Below are positions 1-8,707 of a stretch of 34,501 bases of DNA, piece by piece. The stretch's first letter is position 1; each line of letters starts with the position of its first letter. This DNA comes from CAYXLI01 sp964464925 (lineage in GTDB: Bacteria; Acidobacteriota; Terriglobia; Bryobacterales; Bryobacteraceae), in contig CAYXLI010000046.1 in assembly GCA_964464925.1 (NCBI GenBank), positions 1 through 34,501 on the forward strand. The letters run 5' to 3'. The notes beneath the pieces are model-generated. The model worked only from the letters and a program-made list of their open reading frames with translations. It made no database searches and was not told the DNA's origin. The translations under genes were made by a program, and so were the position numbers.

Positions 1-116
1 CCATCCTCGCCGAGCAACTGAAATTCGAAGAACTCTCCACCAGGCGCTTCTTCGAAAGCACCGACCGCAAAATCGCCCACCTCGCGGGTTTGCAGAAGAC
101 CGAACTGAATCTCTAG
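1..116 (+). CDS. C-terminal end of an unidentified protein (partial)
   Basis: An open frame enters from the left edge and ends at TAG 114-116, leaving the last 37 residues (ending KTELNL). The stretch is charged and probably helical, with no motif I can assign to a family. It is followed within a few bases by a small palindrome (121-137). The downstream gene is on the opposite strand, so this is the end of a + strand unit. I give no function. The reading frame itself is plausible but short, and the upstream sequence is needed to confirm it. Confidence 0.45.
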   Translation, partial: ILAEQLKFEELSTRRFFESTDRKIAHLAGLQKTELNL

Positions 117-120
117 CGGC

Positions 121-137
121 GCAAGCCTTCAGCTTGC
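121..137. repeat. Small palindrome after the first gene
   Basis: GCAAGC and GCTTGC form a perfect 6-bp stem around the loop CTTCA, a few bases after the stop at 116. No T-run follows, so it is not a classical intrinsic terminator. Short palindromes of this style occur as dispersed elements in high-GC soil genomes, but I see only this copy in the window. It could equally be a simple 3'-end stabilising hairpin. Confidence 0.35.
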
Positions 138-224
138 GGTGCGGCGTTCACATCGGGCGCCCGGAGGAGCCCCTGCAAAGGTGGTCTCTCCATAGCTCTT
201 GGACAACTGAATATAGCGAACTCT

Positions 225-265
225 CTAAAACAAAAAGAGCGCCCTCCCGTGTGGGACGAGCGCTC
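225..265 (-). terminator. Intrinsic terminator of the parvulin gene
   Basis: Read on the minus strand, GAGCGC pairs with GCGCTC (outer stem 237-242 / 260-265). TCCC pairs with GGGA inside it around a GTGT loop, with a small internal mismatch. A T-rich tract follows on that strand (A-run 227-236 on +). It lies about 30 bases beyond the TAG of the isomerase gene at 294, the expected place for the end of the GH51-isomerase transcript. Confidence 0.8.
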
Positions 266-293
266 CATATTTTTGGAGAAACTGCTACGAACT

Positions 294-1334
294 CTATTTT
301 GCGTCCGGCTTCGGAGCAGGCGCCGCGGCAGGGGGAACCGCACCCGGAGCAGCGGGCGGCTGCACAGCCGGTGGAGGTCCGAAGTACGCTTCGTCGAACT
401 TCACCTCTGTCTTCGTGCGAAGCTCATCGACTGCCTTGCTGGCCGCTTCCGGACGTGCGCGCTGTTCGAGTTCCGGCTTCATTTCCTCGAAGGTCTTGGT
501 CGTATGCTTTTCAACCTTGATGAGGTGATATCCGAATTGCGTCTTCACCGGTTCGCTCACCTCTCCTGGCTTCAATGAGAATGCGGTCTGCTCGAACGCA
601 GGCACCATCTGCCCGCGCTTGAAGCTACCGAGGTCGCCGCCGTTCGTGGCGGAACCCGGATCGTCCGATTCCTTCTTCGCCAGTTCCGCGAAGTCTTCAC
701 CCGCCAGAATCTTCTTGCGCAATTCCTGCACTTTCGCCAGTGCCTCTTCTTCGCTCAGTTCCTTCTTGCCGGCGCCAAGCGGCGACGGCGAGCCCTTCGC
801 GCGGATCAGAATGTGACGCGCGTTCACCTCTTCCGCACCGGCCTTTGCTTCTTCGTAGCGTTTCTTGAGGTCACTCTCGTCTACGCTCGCCTTCTTTTGC
901 AGCTCGTTGTAGAGCGCGCCGGCGAGCATGTTCTCCACCTGGAACTGGATGCGCGCTGCGTATTGAGGGCTCTTGTCCAGGCCCTCCTTGCGAGCTTCCT
1001 GGGCCAGCATCTTCACTCGGGCAACCTGCTCGGCGATTTCCTTCTTACGGCCCATGCGCGCCTGCGCCTTGAGCTGTTCCGGAAGCGTATCGAGCAGTGC
1101 TTCGAATTCCTTATCCGTCACTGTTTCGTTGCCGACTGTCAGAATCACTTTGCCTTCCTTGGGCGCGGCGGCAGCGGTTGTGGGGGCAGCTTTAGCCGCG
1201 CTGGGAGCGGGCTTCGCAGCGGAGGCCGCGGCCGGCTTGGCCGGAGTTGCTGCGGGTTTCGGCTTTGTGGCAGGAGTCTGTGCAAACACAGTGCCTGCGC
1301 ACACGAGGACTACGAGGGGTTTTACAGGATTCAC
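294..1334 (-). CDS. Secreted parvulin-type peptidylprolyl isomerase (PpiC/SurA-like)
   Basis: This is a predicted exported cis-trans prolyl isomerase and chaperone of 346 aa. Residues 1-18 form a signal peptide ending at FAQ. Residues about 19-59 are an Ala/Pro/Lys-rich linker. A SurA_N-like helical part (about 62-165) is followed by a parvulin domain (about 170-282) with the family hallmarks NARHILI, DPGSATNGGDLG and the FGYHLIKV end. The C-terminus is again Pro/Ala-rich. The likely role is folding of envelope or secreted proteins. The start is GTG at 1334, chosen because it gives the complete signal peptide; the ribosome-binding site is weak. The gene begins only 8 bases after the GH51 stop, so the two are probably co-transcribed, and it is followed by an intrinsic terminator. 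Confidence 0.88.
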   Translation of the reverse strand: MNPVKPLVVLVCAGTVFAQTPATKPKPAATPAKPAAASAAKPAPSAAKAAPTTAAAAPKEGKVILTVGNETVTDKEFEALLDTLPEQLKAQARMGRKKEIAEQVARVKMLAQEARKEGLDKSPQYAARIQFQVENMLAGALYNELQKKASVDESDLKKRYEEAKAGAEEVNARHILIRAKGSPSPLGAGKKELSEEEALAKVQELRKKILAGEDFAELAKKESDDPGSATNGGDLGSFKRGQMVPAFEQTAFSLKPGEVSEPVKTQFGYHLIKVEKHTTKTFEEMKPELEQRARPEAASKAVDELRTKTEVKFDEAYFGPPPAVQPPAAPGAVPPAAAPAPKPDAK

Positions 1335-1342
1335 GCTCTTAA

Positions 1343-2800
1343 TTATCGCATTTCCAGCTCCACTACGCTCACTGAGCGCGCCGGGAACCGCCAGTTGTCA
1401 CCTAACGGATGCTCCTGCGCTTCAAATACGTTCGGATTGTCGGGGCCAACTGCCGTGCGCGCGTCTTGCGGTGCAATCTCCAGCACACGCTTTCCGGGAA
1501 GGCTGAACCGTGCCTCCACTGCTCGGTCGTACTCCATATTCAGGACGTGCAGGAAAACGCGGTTCCCCGTTCGGCTGGCCGAAATATCCAGCCCGCCAGG
1601 AGCCGCCGTCACGCGGACAGACTCCTCGCCTCGATGCGTCCCGAACAGCTTCATGATGGACCCGATCGGAGTCAGGTAGCTTACTCCACGCGGCACCTGC
1701 AGCAGTACTGCGTTTACAGTCCAACGGCTGCCTTCGAAATCCGCACCCGTCATAATGCCAATGCGCCGCCCGTACCTCTCATATATATTCATCGTGCGAG
1801 CGTGATACGCAGCCGACAGCCACTCGGTCAGAATCGGATTCGCGTTGTGCGGGCTCAAACTCAAATGTCCTTCGGTAATCGCCACACTGCGGTTTGATCC
1901 CGAATCGTCCACCACCTGGACGATCTCCTCCACGCGCTTCTCCACCAAGCTGGTCAATTCGAGGAGTTCCTGCCAGGCGCGCTGCGGATCCTTCTGATAC
2001 AGGTTGCCCTTAAGGACCGTGTCCGGCCTCTGTGGGCTCATGCCCATCATATGGATGGCCACGAAATCTAGATGCTCCCCCGCACGCTTTAGCAACTCGC
2101 CCGCCCACAGCGGCGTGCCTTTGCCCGCGCGGTCTCCCCATCCGATAAGTTGGATGGACCGGTCCCTCGCCTTCATCGCGGTCGCGAATTCGATCGTCTT
2201 CGCAATCGATTCATCCCGTGTGAACCCGCCCTTGCCGTACGAGGTTTCGTTGCCGAGTTGCCATAGCCGGATCTTCAGCGCTTCGCCCTTCTCCGGAGCG
2301 TTCGCATAGGAGACCCAGTCCGCCGCTTCCTGCGCATCGCCCGACCGCCCGGCGCGCAAATACTGCTGGAACCCGTCGCTCTGGAAATTGACACACATCA
2401 GCGGCTCAGCATTCACCCGGCGGCAGAAGTCGACGAACTCACGCGTGCCTACGCGATTTGTCTCCATTCCGCCCCACGCGTAATTGCGCATGGGCGGACG
2501 TTTGTTCGCCGGCCCGGCACCTTCCCGCCATTTGTAATACCGCGAGTACAGCCCGCCCCACCGCATCACGTTCGGCGAGAGTCCCTTCACCACCTCGATG
2601 AAGTCTTTGCGCCAGTCGTCCGCATCATAGTCCCACGCGGCTTCTACAGAGCTGTCCGTCACGCCGAGCGGCTCCATGAACTGCATGTACATCAGGGGAG
2701 AGAGCCGGAACTGTGGCTTTGGATCGACAACGATTGTGCGATTATCCTGGGCGGCCAACGGCAGGAACGCGGCTTTGAGTACATCCCTCCGGCTGGGCAT
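1343..2800 (-). CDS. GH51-type alpha-L-arabinofuranosidase, exported
   Basis: This 485-aa glycoside hydrolase resembles GH51 alpha-L-arabinofuranosidases, which release arabinose from arabinan, arabinoxylan and related plant polymers. The N-terminus has a Tat-like twin-arginine signal (SRRDVLK), implying export in folded form. The catalytic TIM-barrel region contains MRWGGLYSRYY, the acid/base segment WQLGNET (Glu near residue 185) and the nucleophile segment AITEGH (Glu near residue 310). A C-terminal beta region follows. ATG at 2800 is preferred over the GTG one codon upstream. A 6-bp hairpin (2818-2837) lies in the leader. The gene reads into the parvulin gene. Exact substrate specificity cannot be told from sequence. 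Confidence 0.85.
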   Translation of the reverse strand: MPSRRDVLKAAFLPLAAQDNRTIVVDPKPQFRLSPLMYMQFMEPLGVTDSSVEAAWDYDADDWRKDFIEVVKGLSPNVMRWGGLYSRYYKWREGAGPANKRPPMRNYAWGGMETNRVGTREFVDFCRRVNAEPLMCVNFQSDGFQQYLRAGRSGDAQEAADWVSYANAPEKGEALKIRLWQLGNETSYGKGGFTRDESIAKTIEFATAMKARDRSIQLIGWGDRAGKGTPLWAGELLKRAGEHLDFVAIHMMGMSPQRPDTVLKGNLYQKDPQRAWQELLELTSLVEKRVEEIVQVVDDSGSNRSVAITEGHLSLSPHNANPILTEWLSAAYHARTMNIYERYGRRIGIMTGADFEGSRWTVNAVLLQVPRGVSYLTPIGSIMKLFGTHRGEESVRVTAAPGGLDISASRTGNRVFLHVLNMEYDRAVEARFSLPGKRVLEIAPQDARTAVGPDNPNVFEAQEHPLGDNWRFPARSVSVVELEMR

Positions 2801-2817
2801 CACGGTCTTCTTCCATT

Positions 2818-2837
2818 CGCGGGTTCTACTCCCCGCG
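2818..2837 (-). promoter_or_regulatory. Leader hairpin upstream of the GH51 gene
   Basis: CGCGGG and CCCGCG form a perfect 6-bp stem with an 8-base loop, ending about 18 bases before the ATG at 2800. A perfect 10-bp palindrome (GATGATCATC, 2863-2872) lies farther upstream between the divergent genes and could be an operator. Neither has a recognised identity; they are seen structures only. Confidence 0.3.
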
Positions 2838-2894
2838 TAGTCGTGTGGAGGTGAGCGGGATCGATGATCATCAGACGCACGCCCACGTCAGAAA

Positions 2895-2900
2895 TAATAT
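2895..2900 (+). promoter_or_regulatory. Candidate -10 box of the PPC-domain gene
   Basis: TAATAT lies 6 bases before the ATG at 2907. There is no Shine-Dalgarno sequence, so transcription would start at or next to the initiation codon and give a leaderless mRNA. The -35 region is poor (CAGACG at 17-base spacing), so this is a weak prediction. Confidence 0.3.
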
Positions 2901-2906
2901 CAGTGC

Positions 2907-3446
2907 ATGCGCACCCTCATTCTGATGCTTGCCTTCACCTACCTGCTCGCCGCGCAGGAAACCCGGACCGAGGTCCTCAAGCCGACGACTCCGAAAGACG
3001 ATTCCAAGGCCAACAGCGCGAGCGTCCCCGACGTCTACGCGATAAACACTCAGTTCCAGCGCGTGGTGATTCTGCGGTTCAAGTACCAGACAGACTTGTT
3101 GGCCGGAATCGAATCCATGATCAAACAGGAGAAGATTAAGAACGCGGTCATCCTTGCGGGTGCTGGCTCCGTGACTGGTTACCAGGTGCACTCAGTCACC
3201 AATCGGAGTTTCCCGTCAAAGAATACCTACGTGAAAAACCCAACCGCCGCTGCCGACGTGATCGGCATGAACGGCTACATCATGAACGGGAAGGTGCACG
3301 CGCATATGACCATGGCCACTCCCGACAGGGCGCTCGGTGGCCACCTGGAATCGGGTACGACCGTATTTACCTTTGCCATCGTGACGCTCGGCGTGATCGA
3401 TGAAGCGCTCGATCTCACCAAGCTGGACGACAAGACTTACCGCTGA
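2907..3446 (+). CDS. Exported PPC (DUF296) domain protein
   Basis: This 179-aa protein has a signal peptide (residues 1 to about 17, cleavage near LLAAQ) and then one PPC/DUF296 domain (about 48-172). The family's metal-site pattern is present: VHAH (His131, His133) and GGHLESG (His146). Most PPC-domain proteins are small cytoplasmic trimers, some linked to AT-hook DNA-binding proteins in plants, so a secreted form is uncommon. Substrate and role are unknown. It stands alone between a divergent GH51 gene and a convergent hypothetical gene, overlapping the latter by 10 bases at the 3' end. The fold assignment is firm; any function would be a guess. Confidence 0.8.
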   Translation: MRTLILMLAFTYLLAAQETRTEVLKPTTPKDDSKANSASVPDVYAINTQFQRVVILRFKYQTDLLAGIESMIKQEKIKNAVILAGAGSVTGYQVHSVTNRSFPSKNTYVKNPTAAADVIGMNGYIMNGKVHAHMTMATPDRALGGHLESGTTVFTFAIVTLGVIDEALDLTKLDDKTYR

Positions 3447-4219
3447 GTAGCGGCGTACTGATATGAGGTGTCACGCTTCTCGGTGATGGAGACCATGTGC
3501 TCTTTCTGTTTCAGCCGGGCCGTGCGGGTCAGCGTCTCGTCATAAATCAAACCCGTTGCGGGGTCGATCACCATTTCACTATCCACCTGCATCTCAACCG
3601 GTGCACCCTCTACGCTCTTGCTGGAGACCTTAACGCGAGCGCACTTTCCGGAGGCACAGTCAGCCATTGCGGTCACGGTGGAAATCGTTTTCATCGTGAT
3701 CGGTTCGCCGTCCGGACCTGGCAACTGAGTGTCCTCGGTCCAACTCTCGTATAAGTTCACCTTCTTGCCTGCGAGGCGTCCCATACGGCTATCCCAATCG
3801 CGGTGGTCCCGGGCATTCAGTGTCTCGGGTGTGAGCGCATCCGAGACCTGCTCCTGGGATTTCTCGGGCAGCTTGGCTTTGAAGTCCGACAAGGGCTTCT
3901 CGTAGCCGCTTGCACCCTGGAACTTGCCCGCGCTATCCACCGTCCACGTGATCGGCGCCCCGTTCATAGCGGTTTCAAATTGGTTGCCGTTCTTTGTTTG
4001 AACGATCCGGGTGATTGCATATCCGTTCGGGGTCTTATGAATGGTAGTGTTCGCTGAGATGGAGATGTCGTCATCCAGCCGCGTCGGGCCGTTATCCATC
4101 GTTCGGTGGCTCGTGGTTGTTTCGGTAAATGTTGTTCCATCCGCAGGTGCGTAATGAAACTCGACGGACTGGGCCATCAGTAGCGGGGAGAGGGACACGA
4201 ATGCGATCAGGCGTAACAT
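3437..4219 (-). CDS. Secreted protein of unknown function
   Basis: This 260-aa protein has a signal peptide (MLRLIAFVSLSPLLMAQ) followed by a mostly beta-predicted body. The body begins with a YAPADGTTFTETTTS-like segment and contains one CASGKC cysteine pair. It resembles generic bacterial secreted proteins annotated as DUF6263-like, though I am not sure of that match. It is the third gene of a minus-strand run after the TonB receptor and the HEAT protein, starting 13 bases after the HEAT stop. Its 3' end overlaps the PPC gene by 10 bases in convergent orientation. No catalytic motif is visible. Confidence 0.7.
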   Translation of the reverse strand: MLRLIAFVSLSPLLMAQSVEFHYAPADGTTFTETTTSHRTMDNGPTRLDDDISISANTTIHKTPNGYAITRIVQTKNGNQFETAMNGAPITWTVDSAGKFQGASGYEKPLSDFKAKLPEKSQEQVSDALTPETLNARDHRDWDSRMGRLAGKKVNLYESWTEDTQLPGPDGEPITMKTISTVTAMADCASGKCARVKVSSKSVEGAPVEMQVDSEMVIDPATGLIYDETLTRTARLKQKEHMVSITEKRDTSYQYAATQR

Positions 4220-4227
4220 TCGCTTAT

Positions 4228-4240
4228 AGGAGTTACTCCT
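4228..4240. repeat. Palindrome at the HEAT/hypothetical junction
   Basis: AGGAGTTACTCCT is a perfect inverted repeat (6-bp arms around one T). It contains the TAA stop of the HEAT gene and, on the minus strand, an AGGAG ribosome-binding-like sequence. If it folds in the mRNA it would mask that sequence, so it might set expression of the downstream gene. This is a structural observation only. Confidence 0.3.
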
Positions 4241-5126
4241 CCGGCAAACTGTTTCGGATCTCTTCGGGAATAGGAACGCATTTTAATGCTTCGCGCGCCG
4301 CGTGGCTGTTTGCGCCGCCGCCCCGGATTAGCTCAAGCAGGAACGTGAACGCCTCCGGAAGGCGCGTTAACGCAATGCCGCGCAGCAGCGCCGCGCGGGT
4401 CTCCGGCAGAGCTTCACGCTCGAAGCGTTGCCGCAGAATCTGCAGGGCTTCCGGTTCATGCTTGAGACCCAACGCCATGGCGGCTTCGGCGGTTACATCG
4501 GGACCGTTTTCGAGGAACCTTGCAACAAAGGACATGCCTTCCCTCAGGTCCAGATCAAGGATGCCACTGAAGACGGCACCGAGCACCTCCGGTTCGGAGT
4601 CGCCACTGAGCGCGCGGAGTCTTAGCAGGAGCCCGCCCTCGGGGCGGCCGACGCTCGCGACAGCCCGGGCAGCCTCCAGCCGCACTGTTTTGTCGGAATC
4701 CGCAAGAACTTCGGTTAAATGCGAGAGCACTTCCAGGTCGGTCAGTGAGCGGCACTGGACGAGGGCGAGCGCGCACTGTCCGCGCAAAGGGCCGCCGCTG
4801 TCCTGGTACCCTCCCCAGACCGGTTCCATCTGCACGTGCCGCAGGCCGCGAAGATAGAGTCTCGGCTCGTCGTATTCTAGGGCTGCCAGCGCCCTGGCAA
4901 GAGCGATCTTCGCCCAACACTGTTGGTCGGCCGCTTCGAAGAAGTGCTCAAAGGCCCTCGCGAGGTCGGGGATCAGTTCTCTCCAGCCGAGCTGCTCGGC
5001 TTTCTGCGCTGCCTTCGAAACCAGGTAACTACTCCTGTTCGCGAGGGCCTTCCGGAGCAGGGCAATCCCGGCCGCATCCTCCTTCACTTCTTGGATCGCG
5101 GCCAATGTCTGGTCAAACTTCTTCAT
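4233..5126 (-). CDS. HEAT-repeat protein
   Basis: This 297-aa all-helical protein has repeated units of about 30 residues, with LEAARAVASVG and ALGLKHEPEALQILRQ-type segments typical of HEAT/PBS-lyase-like repeats. These are protein-binding scaffolds rather than enzymes. There is no signal peptide, so it is probably cytoplasmic. The ATG at 5126 directly abuts the TAA of the TonB-receptor gene (TAAATG), which implies translational coupling with the receptor. The downstream secreted hypothetical gene follows after 13 bases. A role linked to the receptor's transport process is an inference from position alone. Confidence 0.8.
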   Translation of the reverse strand: MKKFDQTLAAIQEVKEDAAGIALLRKALANRSSYLVSKAAQKAEQLGWRELIPDLARAFEHFFEAADQQCWAKIALARALAALEYDEPRLYLRGLRHVQMEPVWGGYQDSGGPLRGQCALALVQCRSLTDLEVLSHLTEVLADSDKTVRLEAARAVASVGRPEGGLLLRLRALSGDSEPEVLGAVFSGILDLDLREGMSFVARFLENGPDVTAEAAMALGLKHEPEALQILRQRFEREALPETRAALLRGIALTRLPEAFTFLLELIRGGGANSHAAREALKCVPIPEEIRNSLPEE

Positions 5127-8100
5127 TTAAAACACAAGGCGCGCAGCGATCTGGATAGAGCGAGACCGGTTTGCCTGCTGCGTGATCAGGCCGAATGCCG
5201 AGTTGGTAGGCGCGAGGTTCGGGAAAGCGAATGTGGGATGGTTCATCACGTTGAAAACCTCGAACCGGAGTTGCAAGTACGTCCTGCCCTCCTGCAGGAT
5301 CGGGAAGCGCTTCAGCACGGATGCGTTTAGCTCGTTTGTGTTATCACCGCGCAGGCTCGAAAAGGTGGTGGAGAATGTCCGGATGTGATACGCAAACTGT
5401 TCCTGCGGCTTTGTGGCGAACGCTGAGGTGTTGAAAGCTAGTCCGTTGGTCTCGCGCTGATTGAAGTGCAGTTTGTCTCCGCTGTAGACCAGATCGCCGA
5501 TGGTCGTGGAACTGGTTCCCATCCAGGTGAAGGGCTGGCCGGTCTGCATCGTGTAAATGCCGTTCAAAAGCCATCCTTTGGCAAGGGTGTTCGCCAATCG
5601 GGATTGAAAGTCAGGAGTGGGTAACTCATAGCTGACTGCGATCACTCCGCGGTGAGTATGGTCGAATACGCCGATACGTTTTTCGGGGCGAGGGTCCGTG
5701 TCATTCAACCATGTGGTCTGCTCAATCAGCTTGGAAAAAACATAATTGCCGATGATCGTCAGATTTCTGGAGAGACGGCGTTGAAGCCGGACATTGAGGC
5801 TGTGGAAGTAGGAACTGCCCACGTTGAGATTTTGAATCTGAACGCCGCCGCTGCCGCTGAAGCCGCCGTTGGTGTAACCGAGCGGGAACTGCGGATATTT
5901 CGCGAGAAGTTGCGCAACACTCGTCGTATTGCCGGCAGGAGTGCCGCTGGTGACCAGTCCTATGAACGGGTTCGGAACAGTGGCGCTCAACGCCGTGTTC
6001 AGCGCATTATCGCGAACCGGGAGGGTGCTCAGATACTGCCGCGGGATGCCGTTTAGCTGCGTGAGGTTGATCGGAATGTGGACGGAGTGATTGCCGATGT
6101 AAACGGCTTCGAGCATCGTATTTGTTGACAAGCTTTGTTGGAAGCCGAAGTTCCAGCGGAGCGAATACGGGCTCTTCATCTCCGGATTCATGAAGGAAAC
6201 GGACTGCCCTAGGAAAGTGGTCAAGCCCACAGTGGAAGCATTGGGCAATTGGATTGATCCGCCCGGGAAAGGGTCGCTGAACGTGGCTGCCGGGGAGAGA
6301 TAATTATTCGTGCTCGGCGTCATCGACGATTGTTGGCTGAAGCCCTCTTGATTAGTGATCGGCTGGGAGGAGTAGTTGCCGTTCTGAGCCAGCGTGGCGA
6401 TGGTGATCGGTGCGACGAACATACCGAAACCTGCACGAATCACGGTTTTGCCCTTGAGCTTGTCCGGCGACCACGCCAGGCCGAAGCGCGGGCTCACAAG
6501 ATGCGATGTGTTGTCATACACGGCGCCGGCGCCCTTCGGATACGTGAGGCCGCCGGGAACGTTGAAACTGCCTGGGGGAATCTGCGGAATCGGATTCTGA
6601 TTGTATTTGGCTATGGCCGCCTGCGCGATCGGACTGGGCGTATCAAACGCGAAGCCGTTCACGGTTCGGTTGTACTTCTCGTGGTACGGGCCGTCGCGAT
6701 CGAACCGCACGCCCAGATTGATCGTGAGGTTGCGCCGTACGCGCCAGTCGTCCTGCACGAATCCGGAAACGTAATAGGAATACCAGGAGCCATATGTGTT
6801 GATGTCGTAGGTTCCTTGCGTCGGCAGGCCGAAGAGAAACTGCGCCAGGTCCTGTCCCATGGCGACGGCTTGCGAGGCAGCACCCGTTTGGTTCACCCAG
6901 CGGTTTCCGCCGAAGTTGAACGAGCCCGCTGCCGCGGCGTAGTTGATCGTGTTCAACCGGTATTGCCGCAGATCTGAACCTACGCGGAAGGTGTGATTGT
7001 TTCTGATCGTCGTCCAGGATCCGTAGAACTGCAGCGATTGGGATGGACGCTTCGAAGCCTGATTGAAACCGAGCGATTGAAAGGCTGTGCTTGTATCGAA
7101 GTACACGTACGGAAGGGCTGGGCGTGCCGAGTTTTTCACCAGGTATGAGGGAAAGCCGAGGGACGTCGCGTCGAATCCTTCACTGGGATCAGTAGAGCTT
7201 TCGAACATGTACGTGTAGTTCAGACGTACGTTCAGGACGTTGGTTGGTGTGACCATGTAGACCTCATCGAGGCTGGCTCCCCAGTTCTCCCGGCTCGTGA
7301 TCTGGCCGCTTGCGATGTTCGAGAAGTAATCGTTCTTCTTCGCGTAGAGCGCGTTGTGCCGCGCGTTGAAAGACATGCGGCTTTTGCCGCTCATGTTGTA
7401 GTCAAGCGACCCGGTTTCGTTGTCCGCAGTGTTGATATTCGGAGCCGTGGTGCCGAAATTGTAGTAGCCGTTGGCCTTTGTGGTTGCATTGGTGCCGGAC
7501 ACGTTCGGGGCAGGGAAGAACTTCAGATACGCGGCGGATATCGGATTGATGCGGCTGGCTGGAATCTGATTGTTGGCGAGCGGCTGCCGGACGATTGCAT
7601 TCCCGTTCTGCACGGCGCTGTACGGGTCATACAGAATAGTTCCGTCCGCGCGCAGGACCTGTGAGAAATCACCGCGTTTCTCCTCCGCCGTGGGTACGCT
7701 CACGAACGTGGTGAAGGGCTGGCGGTTCGTGTCATTCTGCCACGCAAAAAACCAGAAGAGCTTGTTTCTGCCGTCCAGGATTTTCGGGATCCATACGGGG
7801 CCGCCGGCGCTGACGCCGTACTGGTTGAACTGCGTGACGGGATTGCCGAGCCCCTTGGCGTTGTTGAAGAAGCTGTTGGCGGTGAGGTTGGACGGCTGGT
7901 TGTTCTCCCACAGGCTGCCGTGAAGTTGGTTGGTGCCCGACTTCATCACCATGTTGATGGTGCCCCCGCGCGTATGGCCGAAGCCTGCATCGGTGTCGAG
8001 CACTTTCGTCCGGACTTCCTGGACCGCATCGCGAGGCGGTGTGTAGGCCGAGCGCAGGTCCCACGTGGCGTTGGGCGCGCCGTTCAGAAGCATCTCGCTG

Positions 8101-8672
8101 GACTGGGTGGGCGTGCCGCCAATACTGAAATTGTTGGAAGAATCATAGGTCTGCACCGCGCCGGAAGCCGAGCCGCTGCTGGTGAACGGGCTATAGATGA
8201 CGCCGATTTCCATCTGCGCCAACATCCAGGGCGAACCGCCATTCAGGGGCATGTTCTCGACCTGTTTCGTTGTGATGGCGCCGCCGACGGATCCGTTCTC
8301 GTTATTGACGAGCGGCGCTTCGGCGGTTACCTCGACGGACTGCGCCGTATCGCCGAGTTCGAGTTGAATGTCGATCACGGGATGCTCTCCAGCTCCGAGA
8401 TGGACGCCTTTGCGGATCGCTTCATGGAAGCCGGGCGCCTGGGCGACGATGTCGTAATCACCGGGCGACAGAAACGGCGCGGTGTACTGACCGCTCAATG
8501 CGGATGTGACCTGGAGCCTGGTGTTGGTCTGAACCTCTGTGACAGTGATCTTCACGCTGGGGATCACGGCTCCGGTGCGATCTGTAACAGAGCCGCTGAT
8601 GGTACCGCGAAATTCCTGGGCCAGAAGCAAACCCGGGAATGTAAGAAACAGCGCGAGGTTTCTGAAATGCAT
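5127..8672 (-). CDS. Oar-like TonB-dependent receptor with carboxypeptidase-regulatory-like domain
   Basis: This large outer-membrane protein has 1181 aa. A signal peptide (1-18, LLLAQ) is followed by an Ig-like carboxypeptidase regulatory-like domain (about 20-110; GTISGSVTDRTGAVIPSV and LSPGDYDIVAQAPGF). A plug region (about 115-250, VEVTAEAPLVN, MPLNGG) and a very long beta-barrel end in the terminal aromatic ARLVF, as expected for barrel insertion. This architecture is greatly expanded in Acidobacteriota, where such proteins are thought to import polymers or large nutrients; the substrate here is unknown. ATG at 8672 has an AAGG ribosome-binding site 6 bases upstream. A candidate promoter lies at 8708-8734. 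The stop is immediately followed by the HEAT gene start. Confidence 0.9.
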   Translation of the reverse strand: MHFRNLALFLTFPGLLLAQEFRGTISGSVTDRTGAVIPSVKITVTEVQTNTRLQVTSALSGQYTAPFLSPGDYDIVAQAPGFHEAIRKGVHLGAGEHPVIDIQLELGDTAQSVEVTAEAPLVNNENGSVGGAITTKQVENMPLNGGSPWMLAQMEIGVIYSPFTSSGSASGAVQTYDSSNNFSIGGTPTQSSEMLLNGAPNATWDLRSAYTPPRDAVQEVRTKVLDTDAGFGHTRGGTINMVMKSGTNQLHGSLWENNQPSNLTANSFFNNAKGLGNPVTQFNQYGVSAGGPVWIPKILDGRNKLFWFFAWQNDTNRQPFTTFVSVPTAEEKRGDFSQVLRADGTILYDPYSAVQNGNAIVRQPLANNQIPASRINPISAAYLKFFPAPNVSGTNATTKANGYYNFGTTAPNINTADNETGSLDYNMSGKSRMSFNARHNALYAKKNDYFSNIASGQITSRENWGASLDEVYMVTPTNVLNVRLNYTYMFESSTDPSEGFDATSLGFPSYLVKNSARPALPYVYFDTSTAFQSLGFNQASKRPSQSLQFYGSWTTIRNNHTFRVGSDLRQYRLNTINYAAAAGSFNFGGNRWVNQTGAASQAVAMGQDLAQFLFGLPTQGTYDINTYGSWYSYYVSGFVQDDWRVRRNLTINLGVRFDRDGPYHEKYNRTVNGFAFDTPSPIAQAAIAKYNQNPIPQIPPGSFNVPGGLTYPKGAGAVYDNTSHLVSPRFGLAWSPDKLKGKTVIRAGFGMFVAPITIATLAQNGNYSSQPITNQEGFSQQSSMTPSTNNYLSPAATFSDPFPGGSIQLPNASTVGLTTFLGQSVSFMNPEMKSPYSLRWNFGFQQSLSTNTMLEAVYIGNHSVHIPINLTQLNGIPRQYLSTLPVRDNALNTALSATVPNPFIGLVTSGTPAGNTTSVAQLLAKYPQFPLGYTNGGFSGSGGVQIQNLNVGSSYFHSLNVRLQRRLSRNLTIIGNYVFSKLIEQTTWLNDTDPRPEKRIGVFDHTHRGVIAVSYELPTPDFQSRLANTLAKGWLLNGIYTMQTGQPFTWMGTSSTTIGDLVYSGDKLHFNQRETNGLAFNTSAFATKPQEQFAYHIRTFSTTFSSLRGDNTNELNASVLKRFPILQEGRTYLQLRFEVFNVMNHPTFAFPNLAPTNSAFGLITQQANRSRSIQIAARLVF

Positions 8673-8707
8673 GTTGCCTTCTGAAGCGGAGAAGCTAAGT
8701 ACGGTCG

